A DNA stretch of 64,000 bases from JAAYJT01 sp037445555. Lineage in GTDB: Bacteria; Bacteroidota; Bacteroidia; Bacteroidales; JAAYJT01. The stretch's first letter is position 1; each line of letters begins with the position of its first letter. Where the stretch lies: contig JBBIKG010000006.1 of assembly GCA_037445555.1 (NCBI GenBank), forward strand, positions 74,127 through 138,126, written 5' to 3'. Below are positions 19,804-29,014 of this stretch, piece after piece. The notes below the pieces were generated by a model, which saw nothing but the letters and a program-made list of their open reading frames with translations, ran no database searches and was not told where the DNA came from. The position numbers and the translations under genes are program-made.

Positions 19804-20398
19804 TAGGTGAGGTATTAATCATTTTCAGGTAATGCATCATATACTGTGACAGAAGCTCGGCACTTTCGGTCTGCGTATTTATCATAAAATCGTAAAATCT
19901 CAATTTGATATCCGACTGTAATCCCATTCGCAGATGTGCTTTGGATGTAGCTACAAGATATATGAAAGGGAAGAAATCAGAAGTGGTCATATCAATAATA
20001 AAATCAAGATTCAGATCAGCTACTTTCTCAATTAAAAGTTCGTTAGGTTTTCTGAACCAGTTGAGATCCTTTTTTTGCAGTATGGATCTGTTGACAGCCG
20101 GAGGCACAAGAGCTTGTTTCTCGTTATTCACAACGTACACAAGTTCAAATACATTTTTCTGATCTGCTTTCAACGAGCGCGAAACATTTTTTAACAAATC
20201 AAGGTCATCTTTTTGACTCACATGAAACAGCAGAGCAAAAGTCCTTGCCTCTGAATAGCTGCGCATCGAGAGCTTTCTGATAGTATGCGAAGCATCCCGG
20301 TTGAGGATGTATTGACCATATTTCGACCTGATTGAATCTAAGAGTTTCAAAGCATTATGATTTAAAACATGAACCGGTAAATGTAGTAAACAATTCAA
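19796..20398 (-). CDS. Uncharacterised DUF6913-like protein coupled to dapA
   Basis: 200 aa, no signal peptide or membrane segment. It resembles the small Bacteroidota-specific family (DUF6913, by memory) that is found next to dapA; the central part FRKPNELLIEKVADLNLDF and the end LRFYDFMINTQTESAELL fit that family. A mixed alpha/beta profile is expected. Function is unknown; the 8-bp overlap with dapA suggests a link with lysine or cell-wall precursor synthesis, but that is inference. Confidence 0.65.
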   Translation of the reverse strand: MNCLLHLPVHVLNHNALKLLDSIRSKYGQYILNRDASHTIRKLSMRSYSEARTFALLFHVSQKDDLDLLKNVSRSLKADQKNVFELVYVVNNEKQALVPPAVNRSILQKKDLNWFRKPNELLIEKVADLNLDFIIDMTTSDFFPFIYLVATSKAHLRMGLQSDIKLRFYDFMINTQTESAELLSQYMMHYLKMINTSPNE

Positions 20399-20424
20399 TT
20401 CCAGGAATAAGGATTCCCATTTTT

Positions 20425-22104
20425 TTACTCATCGGGCTTTTTGTCAACATATTTCAGATGTAAAAGATTCATTGCGTTACCACTAAAGCCGGTAACTCCT
20501 TTTCGCGTAAAGCGCAAAACCTGATCATAGTAGAGTATGAGCACCGGAGCTTGTTCCATCACCATTGAATCCATTTTACGATAGGTCAGGTACCGAAGGC
20601 TATCATTGATAATTGACAGGGCTTGCTGGTATAAAAAATCGTAGTTCTTATCGGAAAAATGTGAATAATTGGGCCCGGCGGGAGCCCTGTTCGCGCTATA
20701 AAAGAGTGAAAGGAAATTTTCGGGGTCGGGATAATCTGCGATCCATGATGCCCTGAAAAACTCAATTTTCCCTTTTGCAATCATTTCGCGAAGGGTTGCC
20801 GGAGGGGTGACCTCAATGCTGATTTTTATACCCAGCTCTCCCAGGGCGTGCTGCAGATATTTTGTAAGATCGAGGTAACTGTGGTTTGTAAATAGTGTAA
20901 TCTCAGGCAATCCTCTACCATTCGGGAAACCTGCCTTATTGAGCAGTTCTTTGGCTTTTTCCGGGTTGTAGTCGTACCCTCTGACAGGACTTTGTCCATA
21001 ATCGGGCAGACCCGGAGGAATGAAACCGTTTACACCCGGATACCCTATATTATTTCTCAGAAAACGCATCATTTTTTGCCGGTCAATTCCATAGTTGATG
21101 GCTTGCCTTATTTCCTTTAACAGCAAAGGATTATTCTTTGATCTCCAAAGGTCGGGATTGATCTGGAAAGCGAGGTATTCGGTATTGAGGTAGGACTGGG
21201 TATTTAGTTCGATGCTCGCCTCATAGCGCGGATTAAGTTCACCGCTGCGGGTCAGAATCTCATCCTTGTAGCTGGCATCGATTCCTGAGATGAAATCCAG
21301 GTTACCTTTTACGAACTCCAAAAATGCTGTTTGTTTGTCTGCAAGAAAGGTTACAGCTACGGCATCAAGCAGGGGTAGCCCATGATCCTCCGATGATTCG
21401 AAATAGTTTTTATTCTTTACCAAAACCAACTTGACACCCTCTTTCCAATAGGCCAGCATGAAAGGACCGGTTCCAACCGGTATGCGCCTGAAATCGGGGC
21501 CATACATTGAAACAGCCTCGCGGGGGACCACGCAGCAGTACTGCATGCTTAACAATGCAAGGAAGGGTGGAAATGCTGTTTCAAGAGTGATTTGTAAGGT
21601 CGAATCATTAAGGGCTATAATGGCAGGTTCTCCTTCGATGAAGGCAACTTTTCGCAAAACCCAGGAACCAGGGGAAAGCGTTTTTGGGTCCAGGATTCTT
21701 TTAAGGCTAAACACAAAATCCTCAGCGACCACTTTTCTACCTGCACCTTGATTAAACACCTTGGAATCATGGAAAAAAACGTCATCTCTGAGATGAAAAA
21801 CATACTGTTTACAATCCTCTGAAACAGACCATGATTTGGCGATACAGGGTCGTACGATCAAATCATGGTCGAGCTGCACCAACCCGTTGTAAAGCTGGCT
21901 TACCACCCATATATTCGCCTGATCGCGGGCAAAAGCCGGATCGAGCGAGGTTACGTTTGATGGTTCATTGTAGCGGAATATTTTCTTACCCGCAGTGCGG
22001 CTGTTCTTTGGAATGCACGAAACAACTCCGGTAGTGAGGGAAACGGCCAGGAACCCGAGAATAGTCCAAAAAGAAAAGACTGAGATACCCTTTGCATCAC
22101 TCAT
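20425..22104 (-). CDS. ABC transporter substrate-binding lipoprotein, family 5 (oligopeptide type)
   Basis: 559 aa. The N-terminus has a hydrophobic segment that ends in a lipobox (GVVSC, C30), so it is a membrane-anchored lipoprotein. The body matches the DppA/OppA family SBP_bac_5: NVTSLDPAFARD near the start, LRDDVFFHDSKVFNQG, RRIPVGTGPFMLAYWKEG and NYGIDRQKMM. Such proteins bind peptides, nickel complexes or similar ligands. No permease or ATPase gene is adjacent, so it is an orphan here. The substrate cannot be predicted. Confidence 0.9.
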   Translation of the reverse strand: MSDAKGISVFSFWTILGFLAVSLTTGVVSCIPKNSRTAGKKIFRYNEPSNVTSLDPAFARDQANIWVVSQLYNGLVQLDHDLIVRPCIAKSWSVSEDCKQYVFHLRDDVFFHDSKVFNQGAGRKVVAEDFVFSLKRILDPKTLSPGSWVLRKVAFIEGEPAIIALNDSTLQITLETAFPPFLALLSMQYCCVVPREAVSMYGPDFRRIPVGTGPFMLAYWKEGVKLVLVKNKNYFESSEDHGLPLLDAVAVTFLADKQTAFLEFVKGNLDFISGIDASYKDEILTRSGELNPRYEASIELNTQSYLNTEYLAFQINPDLWRSKNNPLLLKEIRQAINYGIDRQKMMRFLRNNIGYPGVNGFIPPGLPDYGQSPVRGYDYNPEKAKELLNKAGFPNGRGLPEITLFTNHSYLDLTKYLQHALGELGIKISIEVTPPATLREMIAKGKIEFFRASWIADYPDPENFLSLFYSANRAPAGPNYSHFSDKNYDFLYQQALSIINDSLRYLTYRKMDSMVMEQAPVLILYYDQVLRFTRKGVTGFSGNAMNLLHLKYVDKKPDE

Positions 22105-22176
22105 TTGTCAAAGGTAGCAAAAGGAGATTGATCATAAAATATTCACGATCCTACGATATGATTCTTCATAGAGGGT

Positions 22177-23595
22177 TTATTTTTTGCCCCATAGCATGAA
22201 CATTAAACGGGCAACTTCACTGTTCTGTGCAAAAGCTCCACGGATGGGGTCGAACTCATCCAGAAAGTTGAATATTAATCTGCTGCCAGCTCCTCTGAGA
22301 TACAACGGAACCAAGCTATTGGTATGATCGGTATGGTGCCACTGCATACCTGGCAGGTTTCCTTTGCCCAGGTTTTGTATTGGGGTGAGCACCTTGTTAT
22401 CAGTCATACTGCCCCATAACAACCCTGTTTCGTGATCTGCAGTGATTATGATCAGTGTTTCGTTCCAGTTGCTGTTTTTCTCAACCCACTTCACTGTCGC
22501 TTCGATGGAATTTGTAAAATCAATGGTTTCTTCAATCGCCCTACCGCTTTGATTGTCGTGTGCAGCCCAGTCTATGGCGCCACCCTCAACCATCAGGAAA
22601 AAGCCTTTACGGTTCTGGTTCAGGACATTCAAAGCCGCAAGCGTCATTTGCTCCAGATTGGGGATACCGGAAACCCTGGGTGTCTGGAAAGGCGCAGCTT
22701 TTTGGTCACCGCCCCTTGCCTGCTGCAATGTGCTGTGCACCTGCGGAACTCCCAATAAGCGTTTTGGCAAACTTTCTCCCCGCGCCATGGCAGCAAACCT
22801 AGTGCTATCGGTAACAAGGGTCCAGGCATCAGGTTTACCATCACCGTTAACATCACGCAAAGGGGTGATTTTTCCAGCAATGCTAACTGCAGAGGGGGCG
22901 GGATGGCTCTTAAGCTGGGTCCAAAGTTCGTTGCCACCGACATATTTGAAATCACTTGTGGTAGGTTTGCCGTCGTTGTCATAATCCGGATTTCCTGTTC
23001 CGGCGATGACGTCGAGCCTCCCGCGAATTATCATGCTTTGGCCAATCTGATCGTAATTATTTCTGAATTCATTGTGTGTGGCAAAACTCGCCGGGGTGGC
23101 ATGACTGAACATCACTGTTGATACAACCCCTGCAGCTTTACCCAGCGATTTAGCATAATCGGAAATATGCAACAGCGTATCGCCCAGGATACCCATACCA
23201 ATTGACCCGCGATATGTCTTAAAGCCAGTTGAGAGTGTAGTCCCACCGGCACCCGAATCTGTAGCATCTGATTTTAATGATAACGGATCATTCCACGCTG
23301 CATGCGGGTTGTATCCTGTGGCGAAGTCAAGTTTGTTGTCGCGTTTACGAGTCACCGCCGGATAGGTTGATTGGGCCGTTTGAATCCAGGAGTTCGACTG
23401 AAAGATAAACTTGTTCTTTTCACCAAACTTAAAATAGCTCGAAGCTTCGAGATGGTTAAATCCCATACCATCGCCAATGAAAATAATGATGTTTTTGGGT
23501 GCCGTATTGGCCTTATCTCTGGCCGTTGCGAATGGCATTGTGATGAAAAACAATCCAATAAGTGAGAGGTGCCTGAGGGATGCGAGAGGTTTCAT
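22177..23595 (-). CDS. Alkaline phosphatase, secreted
   Basis: 472 aa from the ATG at 23593-23595, which begins a signal peptide (MKPLASLRHLSLIGLFFITM). It matches the alkaline phosphatase (PhoA-like) family: metal-binding D42 in IIIFIGDGMG, nucleophile S114 in DATDSGAGGTTLSTG, and the metal-ligand segments TADHETG and WHHTDHT near the C-terminus. Expected to release phosphate from organic phosphomonoesters in the periplasm. It is divergent from hydG. No Pho-box was recognised upstream. Confidence 0.93.
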   Translation of the reverse strand: MKPLASLRHLSLIGLFFITMPFATARDKANTAPKNIIIFIGDGMGFNHLEASSYFKFGEKNKFIFQSNSWIQTAQSTYPAVTRKRDNKLDFATGYNPHAAWNDPLSLKSDATDSGAGGTTLSTGFKTYRGSIGMGILGDTLLHISDYAKSLGKAAGVVSTVMFSHATPASFATHNEFRNNYDQIGQSMIIRGRLDVIAGTGNPDYDNDGKPTTSDFKYVGGNELWTQLKSHPAPSAVSIAGKITPLRDVNGDGKPDAWTLVTDSTRFAAMARGESLPKRLLGVPQVHSTLQQARGGDQKAAPFQTPRVSGIPNLEQMTLAALNVLNQNRKGFFLMVEGGAIDWAAHDNQSGRAIEETIDFTNSIEATVKWVEKNSNWNETLIIITADHETGLLWGSMTDNKVLTPIQNLGKGNLPGMQWHHTDHTNSLVPLYLRGAGSRLIFNFLDEFDPIRGAFAQNSEVARLMFMLWGKK

Positions 23596-23746
23596 GTGAA
23601 TAGATTTTGCTTTGCAAAGAAACAATCTTTTTCGAATAAGGTTTGATAGCTTCGCACCGAATGGCTTAACGCTTACAAACCCGGATCAGAAGGAACCAAA
23701 AGTATCTTAAGTCTTGAAACAGGGTGCTCATTAATAGGTAATGTAG

Positions 23747-23754
23747 TACTTTTG
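23747..23754 (+). promoter_or_regulatory. Candidate -7 element of the hydG operon
   Basis: TACTTTTG fits TAnnTTTG and lies 24 bp before the hydG ATG. No TTG is found at the expected 19-21 bp spacing upstream, so activation by another factor is possible. Spacing and consensus only. Confidence 0.4.
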
Positions 23755-23778
23755 TATGGATAATTATGACATCGAACC

Positions 23779-25209
23779 ATGAAATTCACTCCCGAGAAAT
23801 GCCGTATAAGGGATCAGCGGATGAAACCCTTCATCGACGCTGAAGAGATATGGGATATTCTGAATAAGACTATCTCAACCCCTGAGCGCGTGCAGTCGGT
23901 GATAGCCAAATCGCTTGATAAAAAGCGCCTTACTCTTGAAGAAACCGCAGTGCTGATCAACGCTAAGGATTATTCACTGATTGAAGAGATCAAGCAGGGG
24001 GCACGTTTGCTGAAACAGAAAGTTTACGGCAACCGTATTGTGCTGTTTGCCCCGCTATACATTGGCAACAAATGCACCAATAATTGCCAGTATTGCGGCT
24101 ATCGGGTTTCTAACCGGAAAGTGAAGAGAACTACGCTCGACGATATGCAGTTGGTGCAGGAAGTTGAAGCACTCGAGGAAAATGGCCAGAAGAGGCTTAT
24201 TCTGGTGTACGGGGAACATCCAGATTACTCAGCTGAGTATATAGCCCACACCGTACGTATTGTGTATAGTGTGAAGAAAGGTAACGGTGAGATCAGGCGG
24301 GTAAATATCAATGCCGCACCCCTAGATATTGATGGCTTCAGGCTTGTAAAAGATTCCGGCATCGGCACCTATCAGATTTTTCAGGAAACCTATCATCCCG
24401 AAATGTATTCGGTATATCACCTGGGTGGGGCTAAACGTAATTACGAGTGGCGGCTCACTGCTCTTGACCGCGCGCAAGAGGCCGGACTCGACGATGTTGG
24501 GATAGGTGCGCTTTTCGGGCTTTATGACTGGAGGTTTGAGGTGATGAGTCTGGTTAGGCATACCAACCACCTTGAGGCTTGTTATAATGTGGGACCACAT
24601 ACTATTTCATTTCCCCGCATACAGCATGCATCCGAACTGGATATCAACAAAAAATATCTGGTCAGCGATGAGGATTTTGTTAAGCTAGTTGCTATTCTGC
24701 GTCTGGCGGTACCATACACGGGTATGATACTCACAGCGCGGGAGCCTGCTCATATCCGAAAAGAGGTGATGCAGTTTGGAGTGTCGCAGATTGACGGAGG
24801 AACGAAAATTGAGATCGGCAGCTATGCTGATACAAAATCGGAGCAGGATATTGATCACGAACAGTTCCAGATTAACGATACTCGCTCGCTGAATGAAATC
24901 ATTGATGAATTGTTAGCAAACGGATATCTGCCGTCGTTTTGCACAGCCTGCTACCGGCTTGGGCGCACCGGAGAGCATTTTATGGAATTCTCGGTTCCGG
25001 GATTCATTAAGCGCTTCTGTTCGCCGAATGCCATACTCACACTGGCCGAATATCTTACAGATTATGCTCCTGAGAATACCATAGTCAGAGGCTGGGCGGT
25101 TATCGAAGAAAATATTCGTGCTCTCGAACAAGAAAATGCGCAAACGACACGTGAACTTCGTAAACGCCTGGAAGCCATAAAGCTGGGGAAACGCGATATG
25201 TATTTCTGA
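23779..25209 (+). CDS. hydG: [FeFe] hydrogenase H-cluster radical SAM maturase HydG
   Basis: 476 aa radical SAM enzyme that cleaves tyrosine to supply CO and cyanide ligands for the H-cluster. The N-terminal cluster motif is C99-x3-C103-x2-C106 (CTNNCQYC). The C-terminal auxiliary-cluster motif is C388-x2-C391-x22-C414 (FCTACYRLGRTG...FCSPNA), whose spacing separates HydG from the tyrosine lyase ThiH. The TIM barrel between them and the final helices (VIEENIRALE) fit HydG. It is followed by two TM1266-like genes. hydE, hydF and the hydrogenase itself are not in this window. Confidence 0.95.
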   Translation: MKFTPEKCRIRDQRMKPFIDAEEIWDILNKTISTPERVQSVIAKSLDKKRLTLEETAVLINAKDYSLIEEIKQGARLLKQKVYGNRIVLFAPLYIGNKCTNNCQYCGYRVSNRKVKRTTLDDMQLVQEVEALEENGQKRLILVYGEHPDYSAEYIAHTVRIVYSVKKGNGEIRRVNINAAPLDIDGFRLVKDSGIGTYQIFQETYHPEMYSVYHLGGAKRNYEWRLTALDRAQEAGLDDVGIGALFGLYDWRFEVMSLVRHTNHLEACYNVGPHTISFPRIQHASELDINKKYLVSDEDFVKLVAILRLAVPYTGMILTAREPAHIRKEVMQFGVSQIDGGTKIEIGSYADTKSEQDIDHEQFQINDTRSLNEIIDELLANGYLPSFCTACYRLGRTGEHFMEFSVPGFIKRFCSPNAILTLAEYLTDYAPENTIVRGWAVIEENIRALEQENAQTTRELRKRLEAIKLGKRDMYF

Positions 25210-25240
25210 TTTTTTTCAGAAACCTAATAGAAAAAACACC

Positions 25241-25498
25241 ATGAAACAAGCCATGATTGTCGGCCTACTGATAGCAGACAGAATAAAGGAAAGCGGCCGC
25301 ACACAAAATATTCTAAGCAAGTATGCACACCTGATCCGCTCACGAATGGGCTTTCACGAAGTCACTTCAGAGGTATGTAGCCGGGTGGGTATCATCATGC
25401 TGCAATTAACAGGCCAGCCATCCGAATGGAAAAAAATGCTGGATGAGCTTAAGGCTGTCGGCGGCCTGGAGGTGAAAACAATGTCCTTTGAATTGTAA
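25241..25498 (+). CDS. TM1266-like small protein (putative iron-hydrogenase system regulator), copy 1
   Basis: 85 aa, 31 bp after hydG. It has the small ferredoxin-like fold expected of the TM1266 family, which is found with [FeFe]-hydrogenase maturation genes: MIVGLLIADRIK, LIRSRMGFHEV and GIIMLQLTGQPSEW are the conserved parts. The family resembles the ligand-binding domain of NikR-type regulators but lacks a DNA-binding domain; its role is not established. It is followed 17 bp later by a divergent second copy. Confidence 0.8.
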   Translation: MKQAMIVGLLIADRIKESGRTQNILSKYAHLIRSRMGFHEVTSEVCSRVGIIMLQLTGQPSEWKKMLDELKAVGGLEVKTMSFEL

Positions 25499-25515
25499 CT
25501 GAAAATCATCCGTTT

Positions 25516-25776
25516 ATGAAGGAACTGACAATCTTAGGTGTGTACCTTGAACAACGGCACAAGAATTCTGCTTCGGTTCAAAATGTGTTGACCAAGTTCG
25601 GCTGCAACATCAAAACTCGCGTTGGTCTCCATGATATACTATCTGAGGAAGGCGAAACGACCGGGCTAATTTTACTTGAGTTGACCGGTGATACGCAGGA
25701 TCTGCAGAAGCTTGAGAATGAGCTTCTGAAAATCGATCATGTGCAGGTGAGAAAGATGAGATTTGCTGTCGGCTAA
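25516..25776 (+). CDS. TM1266-like small protein, copy 2
   Basis: 86 aa. Same family and register as the preceding gene: LTILGVYLEQRHK, CNIKTRVGLHD and GLILLELTGDTQDL align with copy 1, but most other residues differ, so the duplication is old. A pair may form a mixed oligomer. Ends 10 bp from the convergent gene at 25787. Function as for copy 1: linked to [FeFe]-hydrogenase maturation by position and family, otherwise unknown. Confidence 0.8.
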   Translation: MKELTILGVYLEQRHKNSASVQNVLTKFGCNIKTRVGLHDILSEEGETTGLILLELTGDTQDLQKLENELLKIDHVQVRKMRFAVG

Positions 25777-25786
25777 CTTACACCAT

Positions 25787-27055
25787 TTAACGAATAAGGT
25801 GCACCGCGCCTTTGTAAGTATCCGTCTTGAAAAGCCCCATGGCGTTAAGCGAATAGAAGTAAACGCCATCACTCAACGTTCCGCCGTCCCAGTCGTGGCG
25901 ATAATCGCTGCTCAAGAACACCTTGCGGCCCCAGCGGTTAAAAATCAACAGCTCTAATTTGACGTACTCGGTAGTAATAACCTTATCTTTTTTGTCGTCG
26001 AGGGTGATTTTGAAATAGTCGTTGGCACCATCGCCATTGGGAGTAAACACATTGGGAATAAATATTTTAGCCTCACGTATCGGGATGGAATGTTTGATTG
26101 TGGTATCACAACCAAATTCGTTGGTAATGGTTAGAGTCACATCATACTTTTGCCCGCCTTTTTCTGCAAACTCCTTTACTTTGTCGTAGACATGGTAGGT
26201 TTTAACGGATGATGTGACCAGTGAATCGCCATCGCCGAAATTCCATCTATATCGAGTGATGAAAGGGGTGGATTTATTTTCGGCCTCAAATATTACTTGC
26301 GGGTTGGAGAGGAATACCGTGTCAGGGGTGGCTTTGATTTCAACCGTGTTTAACTTGCGCGTTTTTACGAAAAACACTGTGTCGGCGATGCAGGAATTGG
26401 CATCGGTGATGCGCAGGCGGTACTGGACACCGGTTCCGAGGTTGCGCGCAATACTATCGCTCAGTACCTGTAAAGGGCTGCCAATCCATTGATACGAATA
26501 GGGAGGAGTACCGCCGCTGATTGTAGCCCTTACACTTGCCTCGAAGCTGCCGGGACAAACTTCGGCTGGAAGCTGGCTGAGAACAATACGGGTCCGCGGA
26601 AAAAGGGTAATACCTCCATTGATGAAGCTGGCACTAATCGAACCTCCATCCAGCCAGAAACTGCTTCTTGCCAGATTCCAGGTAAGCGATGTGGGCTGTT
26701 TCTGAACCTTGAAGGTCATTTCAATCAGTCGCCCTGAGTGAAAATCAAGCGCTGCGCCTTTTCTAAACGTTAACCGGACAGAGCCGGTTTCCTGATCGAT
26801 GTTGAACCGGAGGCCCAAGAGGTTTGGATGCAGATAGGTGTACCCAAGATATGTCAAGGCAGACGGATTGTAAGAAAACACAATCTGGAACGTATCAACC
26901 CTGGACAGGTTCTGATAGGATACCGGGATGCTTATGTTGGTTTCCTGGCATACACTGAAAGTAGGAAGACTGACGGAAGCTTGCCCGAACAACACAAGAG
27001 GTGCACCAGTTGAAAGCAAAAGGCCTAGAAAAATCAGGTAATTTTTCCGAAACAT
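25787..27055 (-). CDS. Secreted cohesin-like/PKD protein with type B (gliding-associated) C-terminal sorting domain
   Basis: 422 aa with a signal peptide (MFRKNYLIFLGLLLSTGAPLV). Residues about 28-150 resemble a cohesin-type beta sandwich (VDTFQIVFSYNPSALTYLG, TFKVQKQPTSLTW). A SprB-like or PKD-type stretch follows (ISGGTPPYSYQW, YRWNFGDGDSLVTS). The C-terminal part is the CHU_C / type B sorting domain: IPNVFTPNGDGANDYFKI, LELLIFNRWGRKVF, WDGGTLSDGVYFY. It should be exported by the type IX system to the cell surface; ligand unknown. Confidence 0.88.
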   Translation of the reverse strand: MFRKNYLIFLGLLLSTGAPLVLFGQASVSLPTFSVCQETNISIPVSYQNLSRVDTFQIVFSYNPSALTYLGYTYLHPNLLGLRFNIDQETGSVRLTFRKGAALDFHSGRLIEMTFKVQKQPTSLTWNLARSSFWLDGGSISASFINGGITLFPRTRIVLSQLPAEVCPGSFEASVRATISGGTPPYSYQWIGSPLQVLSDSIARNLGTGVQYRLRITDANSCIADTVFFVKTRKLNTVEIKATPDTVFLSNPQVIFEAENKSTPFITRYRWNFGDGDSLVTSSVKTYHVYDKVKEFAEKGGQKYDVTLTITNEFGCDTTIKHSIPIREAKIFIPNVFTPNGDGANDYFKITLDDKKDKVITTEYVKLELLIFNRWGRKVFLSSDYRHDWDGGTLSDGVYFYSLNAMGLFKTDTYKGAVHLIR

Positions 27056-27221
27056 GAATGAGTGGAGTTTAGAATCAATATTAGCACTTCAAAATTGCCG
27101 GCGAAAGTAGTGATTATTTGTTGTTAGGTTTAATCAGGAAAACGTAATTTCACGGGCTTTGGTATGCAAAGCTTAATTATGCCTCGGGAAAAATCCAGTA
27201 TGTTCTTGCCCTCAATACTTA

Positions 27222-28148
27222 CTAAAAAGGACTCAACATACCTTTACCACGGAAAATATTCACAGTTTGAAGAATAAGCCAGGTAAGTACAACATTTGCC
27301 ATCGACAGCAGGGTGGCAAACATAAAAAGTGCTATGGACACGCCCGTAAACCGCATAACCTGTTCCAACCAATGCCGTATGCCGGTTTTAGATATCACCC
27401 AGGTACCGATATCTGTATTCAACATATTGCCTGATAGAATAATGATTGCATTGATGATAAACAGGATGAGGAAAATAATCAAAAAACCATTTATGGTGAT
27501 TTTTATATCACTGTAGCTCAATTCCATATGAGAGGAAATTGCTATTGAAAAATAAAGAAAAAGCCAAAACAGCCATGAGCCGTAATTTACGGGACTGACA
27601 ATGGATTTAAATATAGTAAGAACACTGTTTTTAAGTATGTCTGAAATGAGATTAATATTAGTAAGATCGGCGCTGGCCAGTTGTGCTCCATAGAATTCAA
27701 TCTGAGAAAACGACTGCCTTATGCCAGGTACCAGATAATACATCGCCAGATAGATGGTAACAGCGCCGAAAATGATCGGGCCAATACCAATAAAGAAATT
27801 TCCAATCCTATGGTAAGGATTTTTTGTGTTGTAGCTGTGCTTAACATACCCAAGGCTGCCGTCTTTAGGCCGGGGTTCATAGAGTTTTATTTTTTCGATT
27901 TTGTGAAAAAACAGAAGACAAAATATTGCATGACCCACTTCATGTACCGGGGTACCTATCCATCCGGTAGCCGCCATATCGAGCCACGACCCGGTCGTTT
28001 TGCTGTACATTCTACGGGTTGAGCGGGCAAACAAATGTAGCAGTGTACCAAAAACGAAATATAGACCAAATACACTAAGTAGCTGACTCACTGTCAGAAA
28101 AGATGCAGTTTTCAGAAATTCAAGGATAATGCCTAGGATTTTTTCCAT
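27222..28148 (-). CDS. Multi-pass membrane protein with HExxH zinc-protease motif (M50-like)
   Basis: 308 aa with about six hydrophobic segments. H69-E70-x2-H73 (PVHEVGHAIF) lies inside or next to a membrane segment, as in site-2-type metallopeptidases. The family is not one I recognise with certainty; the typical second metal-binding motif (NxxPxxxLDG) is not seen, so it could be a distinct membrane metallopeptidase family. The cytosolic stretch at about 85-115 is polar. It is divergent from the patatin gene, with only 68 bp between start codons. Confidence 0.65.
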   Translation of the reverse strand: MEKILGIILEFLKTASFLTVSQLLSVFGLYFVFGTLLHLFARSTRRMYSKTTGSWLDMAATGWIGTPVHEVGHAIFCLLFFHKIEKIKLYEPRPKDGSLGYVKHSYNTKNPYHRIGNFFIGIGPIIFGAVTIYLAMYYLVPGIRQSFSQIEFYGAQLASADLTNINLISDILKNSVLTIFKSIVSPVNYGSWLFWLFLYFSIAISSHMELSYSDIKITINGFLIIFLILFIINAIIILSGNMLNTDIGTWVISKTGIRHWLEQVMRFTGVSIALFMFATLLSMANVVLTWLILQTVNIFRGKGMLSPF

Positions 28149-28163
28149 ATATTCAGGGGACTA

Positions 28164-28194
28164 TTTGTATAGTGATGAATTTGTCGTATTTTTA
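28164..28194 (+). promoter_or_regulatory. Promoter of the patatin-like gene
   Basis: TTTG at 28164-28167, 19 bp spacer, then TATTTTTA at 28187-28194, one base off the TAnnTTTG consensus. It lies 22 bp before the ATG at 28217 and after an alternative in-frame start at 28172, which argues for the later start. Confidence 0.65.
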
Positions 28195-28216
28195 TGAATG
28201 CCCAATTCTGATAATT

Positions 28217-28987
28217 ATGGAACAAAAATATAAAATCGGCATTGCCTTCAGCGGAGGTGGTGCCCGAGGCATTGCTCATCTGGGAGTATTAGATGCTATG
28301 CACGACCGGGGAATTGAACCACAGGTAATTGCCGGAACGAGTATGGGAGCTATTGTAGGATGCTTTTATGCGGCTGGGTATACACCCAAAGAAATACTAG
28401 AAGAAATTAAGAAAGAAAAAATAACCAAATTTCTCTCTTGGAAAGTACCTGGCGATGGGCTTCTTGATCTGGAGAATATGGAGCAACTACTGCGTTCAAA
28501 AATACCAACTGATGACTTTTCAGCTCTCAGGAAGCCTCTTTATGTGGCTGTTTCCAACTTAAACTCCGGCGAATACGAAATCATTCACTCAGGACCACTT
28601 TTTAAATTTATCATAGCTTCGGCTTCGATTCCCATCGTGTTTAAACCTATACTCATAGATGGCAATCTCTACGTGGACGGAGGCTTATTAAGAAACCTGC
28701 CAGCAAAAGAATTACGTGGCATATCCGAAAAGATTATCGGAGTCAACGTAAATCTTTCAGCGCCAATGAAACGCATCAGTGGAATAAAACAAATTGCCGA
28801 ACGATGTCTCAGGCTTGGCATTGAAAGTAACATGCGCGAGGACCTGGAGGCTTGTGATTTGGTTATCAGGCCATTGACCGTACATAAATTCAATACCTTC
28901 GATTTTAGAAAGGCTGATGCCATATACCAGGTTGGATATGAGGCGATGGCCAAGACAATTGATGCTAACCAGCTTTCTTTTGCGTAA
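28217..28987 (+). CDS. Patatin-like phospholipase
   Basis: 256 aa from the ATG at 28217 (the frame is open to 28172, but that start lies upstream of the promoter). It is a lipid acyl hydrolase with a Ser-Asp dyad: oxyanion loop SGGGARG (12-18), nucleophile S42 in GTSMG, and D154 in VDGGLLRN. No signal peptide, so it is probably cytosolic or peripheral, unlike the PorV-linked long patatins. Likely acts on phospholipids or acyl esters. Neighbours give no substrate clue. Confidence 0.9.
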   Translation: MEQKYKIGIAFSGGGARGIAHLGVLDAMHDRGIEPQVIAGTSMGAIVGCFYAAGYTPKEILEEIKKEKITKFLSWKVPGDGLLDLENMEQLLRSKIPTDDFSALRKPLYVAVSNLNSGEYEIIHSGPLFKFIIASASIPIVFKPILIDGNLYVDGGLLRNLPAKELRGISEKIIGVNVNLSAPMKRISGIKQIAERCLRLGIESNMREDLEACDLVIRPLTVHKFNTFDFRKADAIYQVGYEAMAKTIDANQLSFA

Positions 28988-29014
28988 TTCTCCAACCTAG
29001 AAATGCGTTAAAAT

